Below are positions 1 to 8,852 of a stretch of DNA of 64,000 nucleotides, one piece after another. The DNA comes from SMYC01 sp963578475 (lineage in GTDB: Bacteria > Acidobacteriota > Vicinamibacteria > Marinacidobacterales > SMYC01). The position numbers and the translations under genes were made by a program. Location of the stretch: the NCBI GenBank assembly GCA_963578475.1, contig CAUZCL010000016.1:1-64000 (forward strand). The letters run 5' to 3'. The notes beneath the pieces are model-generated. The model was not told where the DNA came from, searched no databases, and was given only the letters and a program-made list of their open reading frames with translations. How positions within the stretch are numbered: position 1 is the first letter of the stretch; every line of letters begins with the position of its first letter.

Positions 1-1
1 C

Positions 2-58
2 ACGCGCGAACAGATGGACGAGTTGGACCTGACCAACGACGAGGCCATGCCCAAGTGA
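2..58 (+). CDS. C-terminal end of an unidentified protein (partial)
   Basis: An open frame enters from the left edge and ends in TGA at 56-58, giving 18 acidic residues that end in NDEAMPK. Too little is left to name the family. It converges on trkH, 66 bp away. The reading frame is inferred only from its openness and the sensible position of the stop, so this is a weak call. Confidence 0.35.
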   Translation, partial: TREQMDELDLTNDEAMPK

Positions 59-95
59 AACTACACCCTACAGCCTGCAGAAAAGTCGGGAGTTA

Positions 96-145
96 TTCTT
101 TCGCCGCCGCTTAGGCGGTAGATTCTAGGTGAGGCGGCGGAAGAA
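96..145. terminator. Possible bidirectional terminator between converging genes
   Basis: A 13-bp arm at 96-108 (TTCTTTCGCCGCC) is repeated inverted at 133-145 with one mismatch. A smaller CCGCC/GGCGG hairpin sits inside it. The structure lies between the left-edge gene and the end of trkH and overlaps the last trkH codons. A terminator role is inferred from position; the T-run is poor. Confidence 0.3.
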
Positions 146-1618
146 CAAGATCACGATTACCGTGTATAGCTCGAGCCTGCCGACGATCATCAACATCGCG
201 AGAAGGACTTTGGCGGGAGCCGGTAGGCCCGCATAGCTCAAACTAGGCCCGACCTCTCCGAAACCTGGCCCGACATTGCCGAGGCATGCCGCCGCAGCCG
301 AGAACGACGTTACCGGGTCGAGCCCCATCACGATCAATGAGACGCCGCCACTCACAAAGAGAAGCACGAAGAGAACGAAGAAAGTCGTCACCGAAGAGAC
401 GATGTCATCCGGGATGGCACGCCCGCGCAGCTGGACCGGAAGCACCGCGTGTGGCTGGAGAACGCGCTTCACATCAACCGCGATTTTCTTGAAGACGATG
501 AGCAAGCGCACGATCTTCACCGAGCCGCCCGTCGAGCCAGCGCAGCCGCCCGTGAACATCAAGAGAAAGAGCAAAGTCCTCGAGAGCTCCGGCCAATGTT
601 CATATTCCGCTGTCACGAAACCCGTCGTGGTGACGATGCTTACGACCTGAAACACCGCAAGCCGTATGCCTTCGAATAAGGACGGTGTCACCCCGCTGAG
701 CATCAAATTCAGAAGAACGACCGCGCTCGACACGACGAGGATCGCGAGATAAAGACGGAGCTCGGAATCGCGTTTGAGCGCTGAGAATTTGCCCCGAAGC
801 CATTGGTAGTGGATCGCGAAGCTCGCGCCGGCCAAGACCATAAAGACGATAACCGTCCATTCGACGCCGACGCTTCCGAAGGCCCGGATGCTCTCGTTCT
901 TGGTCGAGAAGCCCCCGGTCGCCATCGTAGCGAAGGCATGCGCGACCGCGTCGAGCGGGCCCAATCCGAGGAGCAGCAGGACAGCCACTTCGAGGGCGGT
1001 GAGCAAGACGTAGATACCCCAAAGCGCTTTCGCCGTCTGAGCGATGCGCGGGGTCAATTTTTCTTGAATCGGCCCCGGCGCTTCCGCCGCAAGAAGCTCC
1101 ATTCCTCCAACTGCGAGCTTTGGCAGGATCGCGATCCCGAGCACGATGATCCCCATGCCGCCAATCCATTGAATCAGCGCGCGCCAGAGCAGAAAGGACT
1201 TTGGAAGACTTTCCACATCGATGAAGATGGTGGCGCCTGTCGTGGTGAAACCGGAAGCCGATTCGAAGAAAGCATCGACTGCGAAGCCGAAGCCGAACTC
1301 GATGACGAAAGGCAGCGCGCCCGCGAAGGCGGCGACGAGCCACGCCGCGGACACGAGGAGAAAGGCCTCACTGCGCGCGAAGCTGAACGCGTCACCTTGA
1401 TGAAAGAAGCGCTCGAGAAAAAGACCGAGCACCGCGACGATGAACGCCGCCATGTAAAACGCCCAACGCGCATCTTCGCCCTCAAATTGTGCTACGAGCC
1501 CGGGTATGACGAGGGCGAGCGCGAGCGCGAGCAGCAAACGGCCGAGGAGGAAGAAAACGCCGCTGAGATTGACGTTGAGGCGAAGCCGGCCTCCCGGACG
1601 AGCCTTTACTTCAGCCAT
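125..1618 (-). CDS. trkH: TrkH-type potassium uptake channel subunit
   Basis: A 497-residue inner-membrane protein of the TrkH/KtrB family, the ion-conducting subunit that takes up K+. It is rich in membrane segments and shows the four pore-loop signatures of the family: TTTGAT (about residue 135), ATGGFST (about 233), TTTGF (about 331) and GNVGPGF (about 446), where the filter glycines line the pore. Length is usual for TrkH. It lies directly downstream of trkA on the same strand with a gap of only a few bases, so the pair is probably one operon, trkA first. The K+ specificity is inferred from the family. Confidence 0.93.
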   Translation of the reverse strand: MAEVKARPGGRLRLNVNLSGVFFLLGRLLLALALALVIPGLVAQFEGEDARWAFYMAAFIVAVLGLFLERFFHQGDAFSFARSEAFLLVSAAWLVAAFAGALPFVIEFGFGFAVDAFFESASGFTTTGATIFIDVESLPKSFLLWRALIQWIGGMGIIVLGIAILPKLAVGGMELLAAEAPGPIQEKLTPRIAQTAKALWGIYVLLTALEVAVLLLLGLGPLDAVAHAFATMATGGFSTKNESIRAFGSVGVEWTVIVFMVLAGASFAIHYQWLRGKFSALKRDSELRLYLAILVVSSAVVLLNLMLSGVTPSLFEGIRLAVFQVVSIVTTTGFVTAEYEHWPELSRTLLFLLMFTGGCAGSTGGSVKIVRLLIVFKKIAVDVKRVLQPHAVLPVQLRGRAIPDDIVSSVTTFFVLFVLLFVSGGVSLIVMGLDPVTSFSAAAACLGNVGPGFGEVGPSLSYAGLPAPAKVLLAMLMIVGRLELYTVIVILFFRRLT

Positions 1619-1624
1619 GTCCCG

Positions 1625-2956
1625 TTATCGGGCTCGGAAAAGCTTCTCTAGAGCCGGCAACGCTTCCGTCAAGCTGAAAACGAGAGCGCGATCGCCAACC
1701 TGGAAGGTGAAGTCACCGTCAGGAACGTAGCGTTCCTCGCCTCGAATCACAGCGCCGATAATACTGTCCTTGGGAAGCTTGAGCTTGCGCAAAGGTGCTT
1801 TGAGCGCGAGAGACCTGTCGGGAATCTGAAACTCCACGACCTCGGCGTCACCGCTGGCGACGAAATCGAGACTCAAAATCTCCCGGCGATGCACCATTCT
1901 CAGAATCGTTCCTGTCATGATGAGCCGCGGGGACAACCCGATATCGACACGCGCCGCGCGCAAAACGTTCAGAAATTCCGGGCGCTGATAGAGGCTCACG
2001 ACGATGCGCGCGCCGGCTTCATGCGCCAGATAGGAGCTTATCACGTTGCTCTCATCATCCTGCGTCGCGGCCACGAAATAGTCGGCCTCCGGGGCGCCGG
2101 CCTCCTTCAAGAGCGCCGTATCGGTCGCGTCTCCATGAAGGACGAGCGCCTGTGGCACTTCGGTCGCGAGCGCGAGCGCTTTTTGCGCTTGCCGCTGGAT
2201 CACGGTGACCTGCACGTCGTCTTCGACGAGTTTCTTGGCGAGCCAGCTCCCGACATGGCCGGCGCCCGCGATGACGACCTTGCGAACCGGCGGCGCTTCG
2301 ACACCGATAGCTTTCAGGAATTCTGTCGCCGTCTCGGTCCGGCCCACCGCATAGATGCGCCGACCTGGCTTCAGCTCGGTGTCGCCGCGGGGGATCGTGA
2401 GCCGCCCCCCTCGCTCGACGCCCACCAAGACCCAGCCATCAGCGCCCTGGAGATCTCGCAGCGGTCGGCCATAGATGTTGGCATCGCGCGACGGTCGCGC
2501 CCGAAGCAAGAGAAGCTTCCCGTCCGCGAAAAAATGCGCTTTGCTGACGCCTGGAATCCGAGTGAGACCTAGAATCTCTTCGGCGACGAGTCGTTCCGGA
2601 TGAAGAGGGATGATGTTCTCGTCCGCTAGCAACAGCGGATTTTCACCATATTGAGGGTTCCCGAGGCGAGCGACACATTGCTTGGCGCCAAGGCCCCGCG
2701 CGGTCAGCGCGGCGAGCAAATTTACGGCATCGGCGTCGGAGACACTGAAAAACAGGTCGGCCTGTTCGATGCCGTGCTCTTTCAGAAGGTTCGGCTGACA
2801 CCCGTCGCCCTGAATCGCCATGACGTCGAGCTCGGCCTGCACTTTCTGTGCTTGTGCCGCGTCGGCTTCGATAACGACGAGGTCGTGCCCCTCCCGTGCC
2901 AGGGACGTCGCGATATGGAAGCCAACTTCCCCAGCGCCCACGATGAAGATGCGCAT
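1625..2956 (-). CDS. trkA: TrkA, regulatory NAD(H)-binding subunit of Trk potassium uptake
   Basis: A protein of about 443 residues built from two tandem RCK units, each a Rossmann TrkA-N domain followed by a TrkA-C domain. Nucleotide-binding glycine motifs are visible at the start (VGAGEVGFHIA) and near residue 230 (IAGAGHVGSWLA). TrkA is a peripheral membrane protein that gates TrkH in response to NAD+/NADH. I prefer the ATG at 2956 (MRIFIVGAGEVG), which places the Rossmann strand at the N-terminus as usual; a TTG three codons upstream is possible. It is immediately followed by trkH on the same strand. Confidence 0.93.
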   Translation of the reverse strand: MRIFIVGAGEVGFHIATSLAREGHDLVVIEADAAQAQKVQAELDVMAIQGDGCQPNLLKEHGIEQADLFFSVSDADAVNLLAALTARGLGAKQCVARLGNPQYGENPLLLADENIIPLHPERLVAEEILGLTRIPGVSKAHFFADGKLLLLRARPSRDANIYGRPLRDLQGADGWVLVGVERGGRLTIPRGDTELKPGRRIYAVGRTETATEFLKAIGVEAPPVRKVVIAGAGHVGSWLAKKLVEDDVQVTVIQRQAQKALALATEVPQALVLHGDATDTALLKEAGAPEADYFVAATQDDESNVISSYLAHEAGARIVVSLYQRPEFLNVLRAARVDIGLSPRLIMTGTILRMVHRREILSLDFVASGDAEVVEFQIPDRSLALKAPLRKLKLPKDSIIGAVIRGEERYVPDGDFTFQVGDRALVFSLTEALPALEKLFRAR

Positions 2957-3068
2957 GGAACCCAAAGTTCTAGCTCATCCTGCCTACTCGACGCAAATCG
3001 TCGACGGCGTAGCATTCCTGGTTTGCCCATTTCACTCCTGAACCAGCTTCCACGAAAAAGGTCTCTTC

Positions 3069-3353
3069 TTGTGCGGGCTGCTCTTGTTCTGGCTCACCGG
3101 CCGAGCCATCCAAGTACGCGAAAAACTCGGCGGGCAAACAAGGCTTCGCGATCTGCATGCCGGCTATTGCGCAGCGACCCTCGTTGTCTCGCTCCATAGC
3201 TTTACCGATTTCGGCCTCCATCTGCCGGCGAATGCGGCCCTTTTCGCCGTAGTCCCCGGATTGCTAACGGGTCTCTCTCCCTTGCGCCCCTCCGTAAAGA
3301 GCTCGACGAAAAAGAGCCGCAAAAAACTCCGCCGCTCACCGCCTATCCATTAA
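3069..3353 (+). pseudogene. C-terminal relic of an O-antigen ligase/polymerase-like membrane protein
   Basis: About 94 residues resemble the last transmembrane segments of Wzy/WaaL-type O-antigen ligases. The diagnostic stretch is HSFTDFGLHLPANAALFAV at about 3195-3250, matching the HSxxDFxLxxPANAxLFA pattern of that family. No upstream part of the gene remains, because trkA starts 113 bp away on the other strand. I read it as a truncated remnant left by a deletion or rearrangement. Family knowledge supports the identity; loss of function is inferred from the missing roughly 80 percent of the protein. Confidence 0.5.
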
Positions 3354-3451
3354 CGCGCTTTCGTTTTCGAATATCAAGACAAAAGATCAATATTCTCCAG
3401 CAGAGGACAGGTTGACGGGCCGCGGTTTGTTACTCTACGCTCTTCACGTCA

Positions 3452-4480
3452 ATGACATCCTTACCCGACGGGAAACTCCCGAATAAGCTCTTGAAAGAAC
3501 TTTTGGCGAAGATTGCCATGGACGATGTCCATCTCAAAGTTGGCCCTTTACCGGGAGAGGACGCCGCCGCCATCGACCGTGGCGATCACTATCTCTTGCT
3601 CGCGGCGGATCCGATCACGTTCTTGCCAAAGCGCATCGGATGGTACGCGGTACAGGTCAATGCCAACGACATCGCGGCCATGGGCGGCACGCCAAAATAT
3701 TTCATGTCGACGGTCTTGCTTCCCTCCGGCCAGGCTACAGACGACATGGTGCGCGACATTCTCGGGGATATCGCGGCCGCGTGCCGCGAGCTCGGATGTC
3801 TCGCTGTGGGAGGTCATACCGAAGTCACCGGCGGCATCGACCGTCCGATCGTCGCGGGCGCGATGGTCGGCGAGGTCGAAAAAGACCGGCTCGTCACTTC
3901 GCAGGGCGCTCGGCCGGGCGACATGCTCCTTTTGACCAAAGGTGTGGCGATAGAAGCGACGGCGATCCTCGCACAGGAACGTCCGCAGGAAATCCGAGAA
4001 AGCTTCGGCGAAGAGTTTCTCGACAAGGCGACGCGCTTTCTCGACGAGCCTGGACTCTCGGTGCTTCCCGATAGCCGCGCGGCGGTCGAAGCTGGCGGTG
4101 TCACCGCGATGCACGACGTGACGGAAGGAGGCGTGGCCACGGCGCTCTGGGAGCTCGCGGAAGCCTCAGAGGTGGGTCTCATGGTGAGCGAATCCGAGAT
4201 TCCCCGCTTTTGGGAGTCGAGCTCGTTGGCCGAGCGGTTTCATTTCAACGTTCTCGGAGCGATCGGTTCAGGAGCGCTCGTTCTCACCGTCCGCAAGAGC
4301 AAGACCGAAGGGGTGCTCAAGAGTCTCGAGAGCCACGGCGTCGAGGGTTTCGTGATTGGCCGCGTGGTCGAGGAGAACCAAGGAGTTCATTTGATGCGCG
4401 GCAAAGGAAAGAACACGCTGCCGAGGTTCGCGACGGACGAGATCTCTCGGATCCTCAATGCGGAAAGCGGCGTGAGCTGA
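3452..4480 (+). CDS. AIR synthase-related protein, HypE-like
   Basis: A 342-residue member of the PurM/HypE/ThiL/SelD superfamily of ATP-binding enzymes. The N-terminal half carries the ATP-phosphate region (PGEDAAAIDRGD, about residues 31-42, then AADPITF and NANDIAAMGG). The C-terminal AIRS-C half contains the MHDVTEGGVATALWE motif (about residues 214-228). HypE acts in hydrogenase cofactor assembly, but no hydrogenase genes are in the window and the substrate of this orphan subfamily is unknown. Its stop codon overlaps the start of the next gene (ATGA at 4477-4482), so the two are translationally coupled. Confidence 0.8.
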   Translation: MTSLPDGKLPNKLLKELLAKIAMDDVHLKVGPLPGEDAAAIDRGDHYLLLAADPITFLPKRIGWYAVQVNANDIAAMGGTPKYFMSTVLLPSGQATDDMVRDILGDIAAACRELGCLAVGGHTEVTGGIDRPIVAGAMVGEVEKDRLVTSQGARPGDMLLLTKGVAIEATAILAQERPQEIRESFGEEFLDKATRFLDEPGLSVLPDSRAAVEAGGVTAMHDVTEGGVATALWELAEASEVGLMVSESEIPRFWESSSLAERFHFNVLGAIGSGALVLTVRKSKTEGVLKSLESHGVEGFVIGRVVEENQGVHLMRGKGKNTLPRFATDEISRILNAESGVS

Positions 4481-7065
4481 TGTCGAGCGCGGCGACGCTC
4501 GCGCTCGCAGCGTCTCGCAGGTGGGTCCCGGTCGCCATTCTCGTCGCACTTCCCTTTCTCTACCATGTGAAACTGTTTTCCCCGAATCCTGAAGAGCGAA
4601 GGATTTTTCGGGGTGATTTTCTCAACCAGCACTATGTGTGGAAAAGCTACGCGCTCTCGAGAGCTCGCGCGGGAGAGCTCGCTCTATGGAATCCCCACGT
4701 TCTCGGCGGCGTTGCCATCCATGCCAACCCGCAAGTCGGGATCTTTTATCCGCCGACCTATGTGCTCCTGCCTTTTACAAGCGGAGGGCGCGTCGACTAC
4801 GTGGCCCTCGAGATTTACCAGCTCCTCCATCAAGCTTTCGCCGGCCTGGGCATGCTGCTTCTGATGTGCTCGATCGGGAGCCGTCCGGCGGGCGCACTTT
4901 TGGCAGCGCTCATTTTCGCTTTCACGGGCTTTTTCACAACGCCTGGCCACCACGCCATCGTGATCACAGCCGCCTGGATCCCGTGGGCACTCTTCGCCAC
5001 GAGGCGAGCCGTGAGGCAAGGCGGAGCGGGATCTCTCGCCGTGCTCTCAGCAACGCTCGCGCTCATGGTACTCGCGGGGCATCCGCAAGTGGCGTATTAC
5101 GGTCTTCTACTGACGGCTCTCTGGGCGATTGCTTGTGGAGGATTGAAACATTGCGCAGCGCGATTCTTGCCGGCGTTGTTTCTTGCGATCGCTATCGCCG
5201 CCGTTCAACTGATCCCCACCTATCGCCTCGCCGAGGATTCGTCCCGAGCCGCTCTCGGCTACAAATATTCGACATCGTTCGGATTCTCGCCCTACTTTCT
5301 CGGCGCGGCCTTCATCCCGAAAGGCCAAGTTCGTCTCCCGGGTCAAGACGACTCCTCGCCACTTCACCTCTATGTCGGTATCGGTACGTTGCTTCTAGCC
5401 GCGGTGGGCTTCCTGCTGTCGGAAACTAAAGGTCATCTTTTTTTCGCCGCTTGCGCCGCAGTGGCTTTGTTTCTCTCGTTCGGACGGGATTCCACTCTTT
5501 TCGATTGGTTCTACGCGGCTCTCCCGGGCTTCGATCGCTTTCGTGTGCCCTACCGACTACTCGGAATCTATACGCTGGGTATGTCCATCCTGGCGGGGCT
5601 AGGCCTCTCCGTGCTCGAAGAGCTCGGCCGCAAGCGGCGTTTACGCCTGCGCAGCATCGTCCGGAGCGCCTTCGCCCTGCTCGTGGTACTCGCGCTGTGG
5701 GCTGCCTTCATGCACACGCGGGTCGTCACTCCCTCCGGCTCCTCTGAGCTCGACGCGCTTTCGCCCGCTCAAGTGGAGCGCCTCGTGGGCGGCGCATACT
5801 GGGCCGTTCTGCTCGCTTTGATCCACGTGCTCTTATTGACACTCATCCTTTGGCGTCCGCGGGAAAAATGGGTCATCTATGGGCTCGTGGGCGCCGCGAT
5901 TCTCGACGTGGGCACGTTCGTCAAGGATCGCGGCGAGCGGCCCTATCGAACGCTCGTTCGGGCCGGAGAGCGCCCGGAGCATCACTTGGCACGAGCACAA
6001 AGCTATCGAAGCCGCTACGTCTCTGAGTCCAACTTGGAAAACTATGCTACGTTGTACGGCGTAGACTTTGCGGGCGGACACGAGGCTCTCGTCGACGGCC
6101 ACTACACCGAGCTTCTCGATGCGAGCCATACGAGCGCCAACGCGCTATCGCTTTTGAACGCCAAGTTCATCGTGCGCCAAAAGCCTCCGTCCGCCTTCCC
6201 CTGGTGCGGTCCGCGCTACGCGTCGCCACTTCCTGTGCTCGACATCCCGCCCGCCGTGGCGCCGGCGCGTTTGGAGCTTTTACCCCCCGTGAACGTCTCT
6301 AGCATTCGCCTCGACTGGCATCCACTCGGCCCGGGCGGAACGGCTTCTGTCGAAATCGGGGCGAAAGTGTTTCATCTCGAGACCGATCGGCCTCTCGAGC
6401 TCCGCTTCGATGAGCGGACGTCTATCGACACATTCACGGTGATGGTCGACGACGACAATCCGGGGATCCAAATCGAGAGTATCGAGGTCGACCTCAACCC
6501 CCTCGCGCTCGTCACGGATTTCTTGCGCCTCGGCAATATCAAAATCAATCTCCACGCGCTCCCTCGATCCTATTTCATGGTGCCTTCGGATATCCCGGAG
6601 GAAATCCAAACACTCGACGCACTCCGATGTTGGAGCGTCCACGAGGGCGTTCAAGTGCGGCACCCCGAATCCGGCGACGGCGCGTCGGGCTTTTTCCGGA
6701 AGGACGCGACCGAGATCACCATCTACGAGCCCGAGCTCGTCGAGATACGAACCCGCTCACCGCGGGCGGGCTTCGTCGTTCTCGCCGACACGCTTCGCCC
6801 GGGCTGGGTCGCGGAAGTCGATGGCGTCGAAACACCGATCATCCGGGCGCAATGGTCCATGCGCAGCGCCGCTGTACCGGCAGGCGAGCACATCGTCCGC
6901 TTCCGATACCAGCCGAGCTCCCTCACCACTGGAATGCTCCTGAGTGCGTCGGCACTTCTCGTCCTCTTCGCGCTCTTCGGGCTCAGCCTTGCCAAGTGGC
7001 ATGCGTCCCGCAAGAAAGCGAATCTACAGCCGGACGAAGACTTCGTCAGCGCCGAGCTTGGATGA
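4480..7065 (+). CDS. YfhO-family multi-pass membrane protein
   Basis: 861 residues from an ATG that overlaps the previous stop codon; in-frame codons further upstream lie inside the HypE-like gene and are not used. The N-terminal 530 residues are mostly transmembrane helices, with an early extracytoplasmic loop (RGDFLNQHYVWKSY, then LWNPHVLGG) typical of YfhO/GtrA-linked glycosyltransferase-like proteins. A soluble extracytoplasmic domain follows, with one closing helix near residue 835. YfhO proteins are implicated in lipoteichoic acid glycosylation in Firmicutes; in Gram-negative bacteria the role is unknown, so I infer only cell-envelope glycan work. Confidence 0.8.
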   Translation: MSSAATLALAASRRWVPVAILVALPFLYHVKLFSPNPEERRIFRGDFLNQHYVWKSYALSRARAGELALWNPHVLGGVAIHANPQVGIFYPPTYVLLPFTSGGRVDYVALEIYQLLHQAFAGLGMLLLMCSIGSRPAGALLAALIFAFTGFFTTPGHHAIVITAAWIPWALFATRRAVRQGGAGSLAVLSATLALMVLAGHPQVAYYGLLLTALWAIACGGLKHCAARFLPALFLAIAIAAVQLIPTYRLAEDSSRAALGYKYSTSFGFSPYFLGAAFIPKGQVRLPGQDDSSPLHLYVGIGTLLLAAVGFLLSETKGHLFFAACAAVALFLSFGRDSTLFDWFYAALPGFDRFRVPYRLLGIYTLGMSILAGLGLSVLEELGRKRRLRLRSIVRSAFALLVVLALWAAFMHTRVVTPSGSSELDALSPAQVERLVGGAYWAVLLALIHVLLLTLILWRPREKWVIYGLVGAAILDVGTFVKDRGERPYRTLVRAGERPEHHLARAQSYRSRYVSESNLENYATLYGVDFAGGHEALVDGHYTELLDASHTSANALSLLNAKFIVRQKPPSAFPWCGPRYASPLPVLDIPPAVAPARLELLPPVNVSSIRLDWHPLGPGGTASVEIGAKVFHLETDRPLELRFDERTSIDTFTVMVDDDNPGIQIESIEVDLNPLALVTDFLRLGNIKINLHALPRSYFMVPSDIPEEIQTLDALRCWSVHEGVQVRHPESGDGASGFFRKDATEITIYEPELVEIRTRSPRAGFVVLADTLRPGWVAEVDGVETPIIRAQWSMRSAAVPAGEHIVRFRYQPSSLTTGMLLSASALLVLFALFGLSLAKWHASRKKANLQPDEDFVSAELG

Positions 7066-8183
7066 AAACGAGCAAACGCTTTATCAACATGAAGGCCTCC
7101 TTCGTCCCGCCGCCCCGAGCGCTCTATTCTGTGCGATTCGCCGGAAGAGACCGCGACGAGCGCGCTAAAGAGTCGCGGACAACTTGCGAGAAAGGGGATG
7201 GCAAGACGGCGCAGCGAGGGATGCTGCGTCAAAATGAGCGCGAGATCCGTCATGATTTCATAGCGAAGGCGGAGCTTTCGATAACGTGCTTCGTATTCTG
7301 GAAACCCGCCACCGGAGCCCAGCGAAGCAATCAAGGCATGAGCAGAACGGAGGCCAAGCGCCACACCTTCTCCGGTGAGCGCATCCAAATAGCCGGCAGC
7401 GTCGCCGACAAGGGCAACATTCCCGCGATGAACCGACGACACCGTTTGCGGGTCCTGCCCCTTTGAGCGACGACGTGACGGCCGCACCATCGAGGCGGCG
7501 CGCGAGATCGGGAAACGAGCGAGCCCGTCTTCGTAAGACGCGGGAGGCTCGTGCCACAAGAGCGCCACGCCAATTTCTTTCTCTCCAACTGGAGTCACGT
7601 AGGCCTCACCGCTATCGGCCCAATGCACTTCGACGAAGCTCGACCACGGTCGGAGCCGGTAATGACGGCGGAGGCCGAAACGCCGGCGCGCATGCCGTTC
7701 GTTTTTTCCTTCGAGCCCCGCGGCGCGCCGGATGCGGCTGTGAAGACCATCGGCTCCCACCACGCGACGCGCGCGGAGCTCCGCGCCGCCCTGCTGGCGC
7801 CGGACGCTCACAAAGGCGCCGTCGTCGCAAAACGCCAAAACACTCGTCCGCTCGAGAATCTCTACACCAAGCTCACTCGCTCGTTCGGTCACACGGCGCG
7901 ACAATTCTCGGCGCCGGACGGCGCGGCCTTTTCGCGGGAACTTCGCTTCCGCCACCCGTCCCGCATCCACGTAGCGAATTCCGTCGAGCTCGCGAAAGCC
8001 GTGTAGCGGAATCGACATCTGTTCGAGCACATCGACCCCCGAGGGCATGAGGCCTTCGCCGCACGGCTTGTCGAGCGGCAGCGAACCCCTTTCGACGAGC
8101 TGAACCCGCATGCCCGCCTTCGCCGCAAAGATGGAAGTGGCGAGCCCGGCAGGGCCGCCGCCAACAACGACGAGATCCATCAT
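6723..8183 (-). CDS. FAD-dependent oxidoreductase, geranylgeranyl-reductase type
   Basis: Begins with a Rossmann FAD motif (VVGGGPAGLATSIFAAKAG, residues 5-23), then DKPCGEGLMPSG (about 39-50) and the second FAD motif NVALVGDAAGYLDALTGEG near residue 255, the pattern of the geranylgeranyl reductase/p-hydroxybenzoate hydroxylase-like group. Recognisable homology ends near residue 350 (about 7130). The remaining roughly 130 codons run antisense through the yfhO 3' end, giving a 343-bp tail-to-tail overlap, which is implausible. A 1-bp indel near 7130 would reach a nearby stop, so the true 3' end is uncertain. Such flavoenzymes often accompany type III PKS genes; a PKS operon lies about 6 kb upstream. 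Confidence 0.75.
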   Translation of the reverse strand: MMDLVVVGGGPAGLATSIFAAKAGMRVQLVERGSLPLDKPCGEGLMPSGVDVLEQMSIPLHGFRELDGIRYVDAGRVAEAKFPRKGRAVRRRELSRRVTERASELGVEILERTSVLAFCDDGAFVSVRRQQGGAELRARRVVGADGLHSRIRRAAGLEGKNERHARRRFGLRRHYRLRPWSSFVEVHWADSGEAYVTPVGEKEIGVALLWHEPPASYEDGLARFPISRAASMVRPSRRRSKGQDPQTVSSVHRGNVALVGDAAGYLDALTGEGVALGLRSAHALIASLGSGGGFPEYEARYRKLRLRYEIMTDLALILTQHPSLRRLAIPFLASCPRLFSALVAVSSGESHRIERSGRRDEGGLHVDKAFARFHPSSALTKSSSGCRFAFLRDACHLARLSPKSAKRTRSADALRSIPVVRELGWYRKRTMCSPAGTAALRMDHCARMIGVSTPSTSATQPGRSVSARTTKPARGERVRISTSSGS

Positions 8184-8405
8184 CGAGCACTAGTGTACTC
8201 GTTAGGTCAGCATCGGAATTTGCGTTTCGACCCGGAGAGCTTCAGCAGCGAAGGGAGACCTGATGCTGAAAACTAAGTGCCGCAAATGGAGAAAGGGCGA
8301 GCCCATCTCCGAGCGTTCCGTCTCAGTCACGACCGAAGAAAAACCCGCCCCTCCCATGATGCCCTGGAATAAATAGTTCGTATCAGGGCCAACTCGACAG
8401 GGTAT

Positions 8406-8451
8406 GTGCCGGGGACAATATTCGTCGCTCCCTGTTGCCCCCCCCCGGCAC
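8406..8451. repeat. REP-like inverted repeat
   Basis: GTGCCGGGG at 8406-8414 pairs with CCCCGGCAC at 8443-8451 around a 28-bp centre that includes ACAATATTCG and a run of C. This layout resembles the short intergenic palindromes mobilised by RAYT transposases. Only one copy is in the window, so repetition across the genome is assumed, not seen. Confidence 0.4.
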
Positions 8452-8759
8452 GATTTCACTGGAACGAGCTCGAGCGAAGTGGGTGCCGGCACGCCGCCCA
8501 AGCTCAGTTCCTGTGAATCCCTTGAATCTCCACCGTTTCCAATGTCCATTGTCCCCCCAAAGCCCCAACCGCAAGTCCCGGTGCGGAACAACTTTTCACC
8601 AAACCGGAAGAGCTCCGAGCTGATATTTACTCAAGTTGCAACCGGTGTGCCAAAACCCGAAAACATCCCGAATTCTTGTATAAACCCCATGTGTAGATAG
8701 GTTAGGCTTAGTAAGGCACGGGCGCTCGCCACACGACTATTTCCGGACTGGCCCGAATG

Positions 8760-8777
8760 GGAACAACTAGTTGTTCC
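8760..8777. promoter_or_regulatory. Perfect 18-bp palindrome, possible operator
   Basis: GGAACAACTAGTTGTTCC is exactly self-complementary and lies 75 bp before the likely start of the lipoprotein gene. It could bind a dimeric repressor controlling that gene. No regulator that would bind it can be named. Confidence 0.35.
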
Positions 8778-8852
8778 ACACAACGTATGTGAAACAGGAT
8801 TTGCTCGGGTCTCGGATCCGTACTAGCATTGTCACAGGGGGACATTTTCATC

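Larger units (their letters stand above)
8184..8852. other. Non-coding stretch with palindromes
   Basis: About 670 bp hold no frame that looks like protein. The notable contents are a REP-like hairpin at 8406-8451, a perfect 10-bp palindrome GTGCCGGCAC at 8483-8492, and a perfect 18-bp palindrome at 8760-8777 in the region upstream of the lipoprotein gene. No promoter could be assigned with confidence. Confidence 0.5.

Noticed and set aside
803..1651. Long plus-strand reading frame opposite trkH
   Set aside because: It is a GC-rich mirror of the trkH coding strand with a charge-biased, low-hydrophobicity translation and no motif.
2970..3221. Minus-strand frame upstream of trkA
   Set aside because: It lies opposite the O-antigen ligase relic, which matches a known family, and has no motif itself.
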